This document shows positions 62,032-64,000 of a stretch of 64,000 nucleotides of DNA, in pieces. The notes beneath the pieces are model-generated. The model was not told where the DNA came from. It did not search any database and worked only from the letters and a program-made list of their open reading frames with translations. The translations under genes were made by a program, and so were the position numbers. This DNA is from Lachnospiraceae bacterium (GTDB lineage Bacteria > Bacillota > Clostridia > Lachnospirales > Lachnospiraceae), in assembly GCA_017427415.1 (NCBI GenBank), contig JAFRSU010000018.1, positions 35,069 to 99,068 on the forward strand. The letters are read 5' to 3'. Position 1 is the stretch's first letter. Each line of letters starts with the position of its first letter.

Positions 62032-62943
62032 ATGAATAAAATGGAAAACAATACAAAAATTCAACCCGAAGAGGAACGCTATGTGCCTCAGGAATACAGA
62101 GAAAATAAAAATCCTGTAGTGGAAATACTTATCTGTTTTTTGATAATGCTGCTGTTTTTAGCTATCCAGGTCGTAGTGGCAATACCTTTTGTGGTGATCG
62201 TGGCTATGAGCAAAGGACCCGGTTTTTACGACGGACTTTCCGCCGATGAGATGATTTCGGCCATTATGAGTTCCATAGATACGATGACGCTGTCTTTTGT
62301 TACTACGCTGGTCTCGTTGATAGTAGCGGTGATCTGGTACAGAATGGCTTATTGTAAGGGGTATGGTATGAATGAATTAAAGCAGTCATGTAGGAGGATT
62401 ATCAGGCCGGATATCATTGCAGGCTTGTTTTTTGCCGCGATCGCACTTTATTTTATCACCATACTTGTAGTGGGTCTTATTTCTGCGGTAAGTCCTAAGG
62501 TGGTTGAAGATTATAACGAGCTGATGGAGGATGCCGGTATAAATGATATAAATACCGTTGTGATCCTTATGACGGTAGTGCTTGCACCCATAAACGAAGA
62601 GTGCATCATGCGCGGCATCATACTTACCAGACTGAAGAGAAAAATGGCCCCGGTTGCCGCAATCGTACTTTCGGCTGTATATTTCGGTGTGTTCCATTTA
62701 AATCTCGTACAGGGTATATATGCCGGCATTATGGGACTGTTTATGGCATATATTGCTTATAAATACGGTTCGATAATACCTTCGATCATATTTCATGCCA
62801 TGTTCAACGGCCTGAATTATCTGTTGATGCTGCTGCCTGCAAGCATCCAGGAAAACGGGTTTTTACTGTTTGCTGTACCTGTTGTAAGCGGTTTTGCGTG
62901 GTATTTCCTTGAAGGAAGAAAGAAATTATCGGAAAAAGGTTGA
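62032..62943 (+). CDS. CPBP-family intramembrane glutamic endopeptidase
   Basis: A 303-residue membrane protein with about eight segments. The CPBP (Abi/CAAX) motifs are present: Glu189-Glu190-x-x-x-Arg194 (EECIMR), FGVFHLN with the second-motif histidine, and HAMFNGLN. Family members process prenylated proteins, bacteriocins or anti-sigma factors; no specific substrate can be inferred. It starts 18 bases after ftsY with a weak site. Its stop codon overlaps the first of the TTGATT repeats. Confidence 0.9.
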   Translation: MNKMENNTKIQPEEERYVPQEYRENKNPVVEILICFLIMLLFLAIQVVVAIPFVVIVAMSKGPGFYDGLSADEMISAIMSSIDTMTLSFVTTLVSLIVAVIWYRMAYCKGYGMNELKQSCRRIIRPDIIAGLFFAAIALYFITILVVGLISAVSPKVVEDYNELMEDAGINDINTVVILMTVVLAPINEECIMRGIILTRLKRKMAPVAAIVLSAVYFGVFHLNLVQGIYAGIMGLFMAYIAYKYGSIIPSIIFHAMFNGLNYLLMLLPASIQENGFLLFAVPVVSGFAWYFLEGRKKLSEKG

Positions 62944-62988
62944 TTTTTATTGATTTTGGTTGATTTTAGAAACAAATAAGTGTATAAT
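62940..62988 (+). promoter_or_regulatory. Promoter with three phased TTGATT repeats
   Basis: TTGATT occurs at 62940, 62950 and 62960, exactly 10 bases apart, each followed by TT. The third copy is a -35 element with a 17-base spacer to a perfect TATAAT (62983-62988). The upstream copies are on the same DNA face and could bind an activator or repressor. The promoter drives the last gene in the window; its leader of about 80 bases shows nothing else. Confidence 0.7.
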
Positions 62989-63076
62989 AGTATAGAATGA
63001 TAAAAAATAATGTGGGGTATTGTTTTTTGTCATATTTCGTGCTTTTAAAGCTGAAAAAACAGCATGGAGGTTATGT

Positions 63077-64000
63077 ATGGACAGATCGGAAAATCAGGCC
63101 ACCGGGAACAACACCAAAGACTCCGGAAAGTCGCTGGGCGACCTTTTGCGTGCTTTGAATTCCTTCCAGGATTCACTCGGTGAAATGATGGATGAGAATG
63201 ACGTGGCGGAATTCACTTTCAAAGAAAACAAGATCGTTTTCGGAACCGGCTACAGGATTGCTATACCTGACGGTTTTAAGATCAATCTGCAGTCTGTAAG
63301 CCAGAACGGACAGCAGCGTGATTTCCTGGCATGGATTCCCAGCGAGAATGAGAAAAACGAATTCGTTCTGAATGATGTCGATGAGGAGAAGTCGATAGAG
63401 CTTCTGCATGTCGGAAACGATACTGCAAACGGCAAGAGCGGAGCTGAAATCCTTCAGGGCGTTTACGATGATATGTTAAAGGGTGGAGTTAACAAGTCTA
63501 AGTTAGCTCTTCTTGAATATTCTTTTGGAAAAATTACAGGCGGTTTTATTAGACGTGTTTTATCGTCCATGTGTTGCAATTACTATGTATTCATAGAGTT
63601 AAACGGACGTGTATTAAAGTTTCGTGTAATTTTTAACAATAAGTATTCGACAGGCAGTATGGATAAGGTTGTAAAGGAGTGGCTGGATACCATTACCTGG
63701 GCCGGAAATGAAGCTGCCGAGGCTGAAAGAAAAGAAAAAGAACGTAAAGAAGCCGAGAGAATAGCAGCCGAAGAGGCAGCCCGCAAGGCCGAAGAAGAGA
63801 GAAAGGCCAGAGAAGAGGCAGAGCGCAAGGCAGCCGAAGAGGCAGCCCGTAAGGCCGAAGAAGAAAGAAAAGCAAGAGAAGAAGCAGAGCGCAAAGCAGC
63901 CGAAGAAGCAGCCCGTAAGGCCGAGGAAGAAAGAAACGCAAGGGAAGAAGCAGAGCGCAAGGCAGCCGAAGAAGCAGCCCGTAAGGCCGAGGAAGAGAGA
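63077..64000 (+). CDS. Protein with charged 22-residue tandem repeats, truncated by the window
   Basis: The frame is open from ATG 63077 to the last base (308 codons) without a stop. GGAGG at 63066-63070 is six bases upstream. Residues 1 to about 210 form a soluble-looking globular domain with no signal peptide (VAEFTFKENKIVFGTGYRIAIPDGFKI and KVVKEWLDTITWAG are typical parts). I do not recognise it. From about residue 212 the sequence becomes an Ala/Glu/Arg/Lys-rich helix; from about residue 230 it consists of a repeating 22-residue unit (66 bp of DNA) with the core EEAARKAEEERKAREEAERK. At least three copies are visible. It should form a long single helix or coiled coil. Function unknown. 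Confidence 0.75.
   Translation, partial: MDRSENQATGNNTKDSGKSLGDLLRALNSFQDSLGEMMDENDVAEFTFKENKIVFGTGYRIAIPDGFKINLQSVSQNGQQRDFLAWIPSENEKNEFVLNDVDEEKSIELLHVGNDTANGKSGAEILQGVYDDMLKGGVNKSKLALLEYSFGKITGGFIRRVLSSMCCNYYVFIELNGRVLKFRVIFNNKYSTGSMDKVVKEWLDTITWAGNEAAEAERKEKERKEAERIAAEEAARKAEEERKAREEAERKAAEEAARKAEEERKAREEAERKAAEEAARKAEEERNAREEAERKAAEEAARKAEEER

Noticed and set aside
63583..63960. Repetitive Ala/Ser/Leu protein on the minus strand
   Set aside because: It is the antisense of the tandem repeat in the + strand gene, which has a ribosome binding site and a promoter.
63709..64000. Possible CRISPR or satellite array
   Set aside because: The repeats are contiguous, 66 bp long, a multiple of three and in frame with an open gene; there are no spacers.

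Overview
The window looks like a chromosome segment from a clostridial Firmicute, most likely a Lachnospiraceae-type anaerobe. The evidence is an IspH reductase fused to ribosomal protein S1, a PASTA kinase/PP2C pair inside a priA-def-fmt-rsmB-rlmN-rsgA-rpe run, an argR-recN neighbourhood, a mraZ-led division cluster, meso-DAP-type MurE, and strong GGAGG-type ribosome binding sites. The family assignment is inference from gene content and order. Every gene I can support lies on the + strand. No rRNA, tRNA, CRISPR array or insertion sequence was found.

Layout. (1) 1-8050 is an accessory, more AT-rich block: the end of a LytTR response regulator, a GHKL sensor kinase, two paralogous lipoproteins with a conserved Cys/His motif, and an ABC exporter-like ATPase and membrane protein. 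It reads as a cell-envelope signalling and transport module. (2) 8205-18097 is housekeeping: an aminotransferase, a small membrane protein coupled to alaS, nadK, argR, a YebC-family gene, recN and glgA, with an intergenic palindromic repeat after alaS. (3) 18231-30414 is a dense run of wall, DNA-repair, translation and signalling genes: murE, priA, def, fmt, rsmB, rlmN, PP2C phosphatase, PASTA kinase, rsgA, rpe. (4) 30416-34277 is a likely cyclic-di-GMP pair: a PilZ protein and a propeller-sensor HD-GYP phosphodiesterase. (5) 34376-36919 holds ychF and lgt, separated by a 243-bp inverted-repeat element.

(6) 37111-45965 is a reduced division and wall (dcw) cluster: mraZ with a four-repeat operator, rsmH, an ftsL-like gene, a class B PBP, murD, ftsW, ftsQ/divIB and ftsZ. 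It lacks mraY, murF, murG and ftsA. (7) 46045-47228 is an Mrp antiporter E-F-G trio without A-D. (8) 47291-54363 runs from an acidic membrane protein through rimO, pgsA, a GerMN-like protein, a flavoprotein and cmk to the ispH-rpsA fusion. (9) 54457-62943 contains an orphan cheR, then plsX, acpP, rnc, smc, ftsY and a CPBP protease. (10) 63077 to the right edge is an incomplete gene whose product ends in a 22-residue tandem charged repeat; three phased TTGATT repeats lie upstream.

Regulation visible in the sequence: promoters for mraZ, ftsZ, plsX and the last gene all have TTGATT, a 17-bp spacer and a TATAAT-like -10. Clear intrinsic terminators follow the sensor kinase, the YebC gene, glgA, the HD-GYP gene, lgt, ftsZ and ispH-rpsA. 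Several annotated starts are downstream of the longest open frame because a good ribosome binding site and family alignment favour them.
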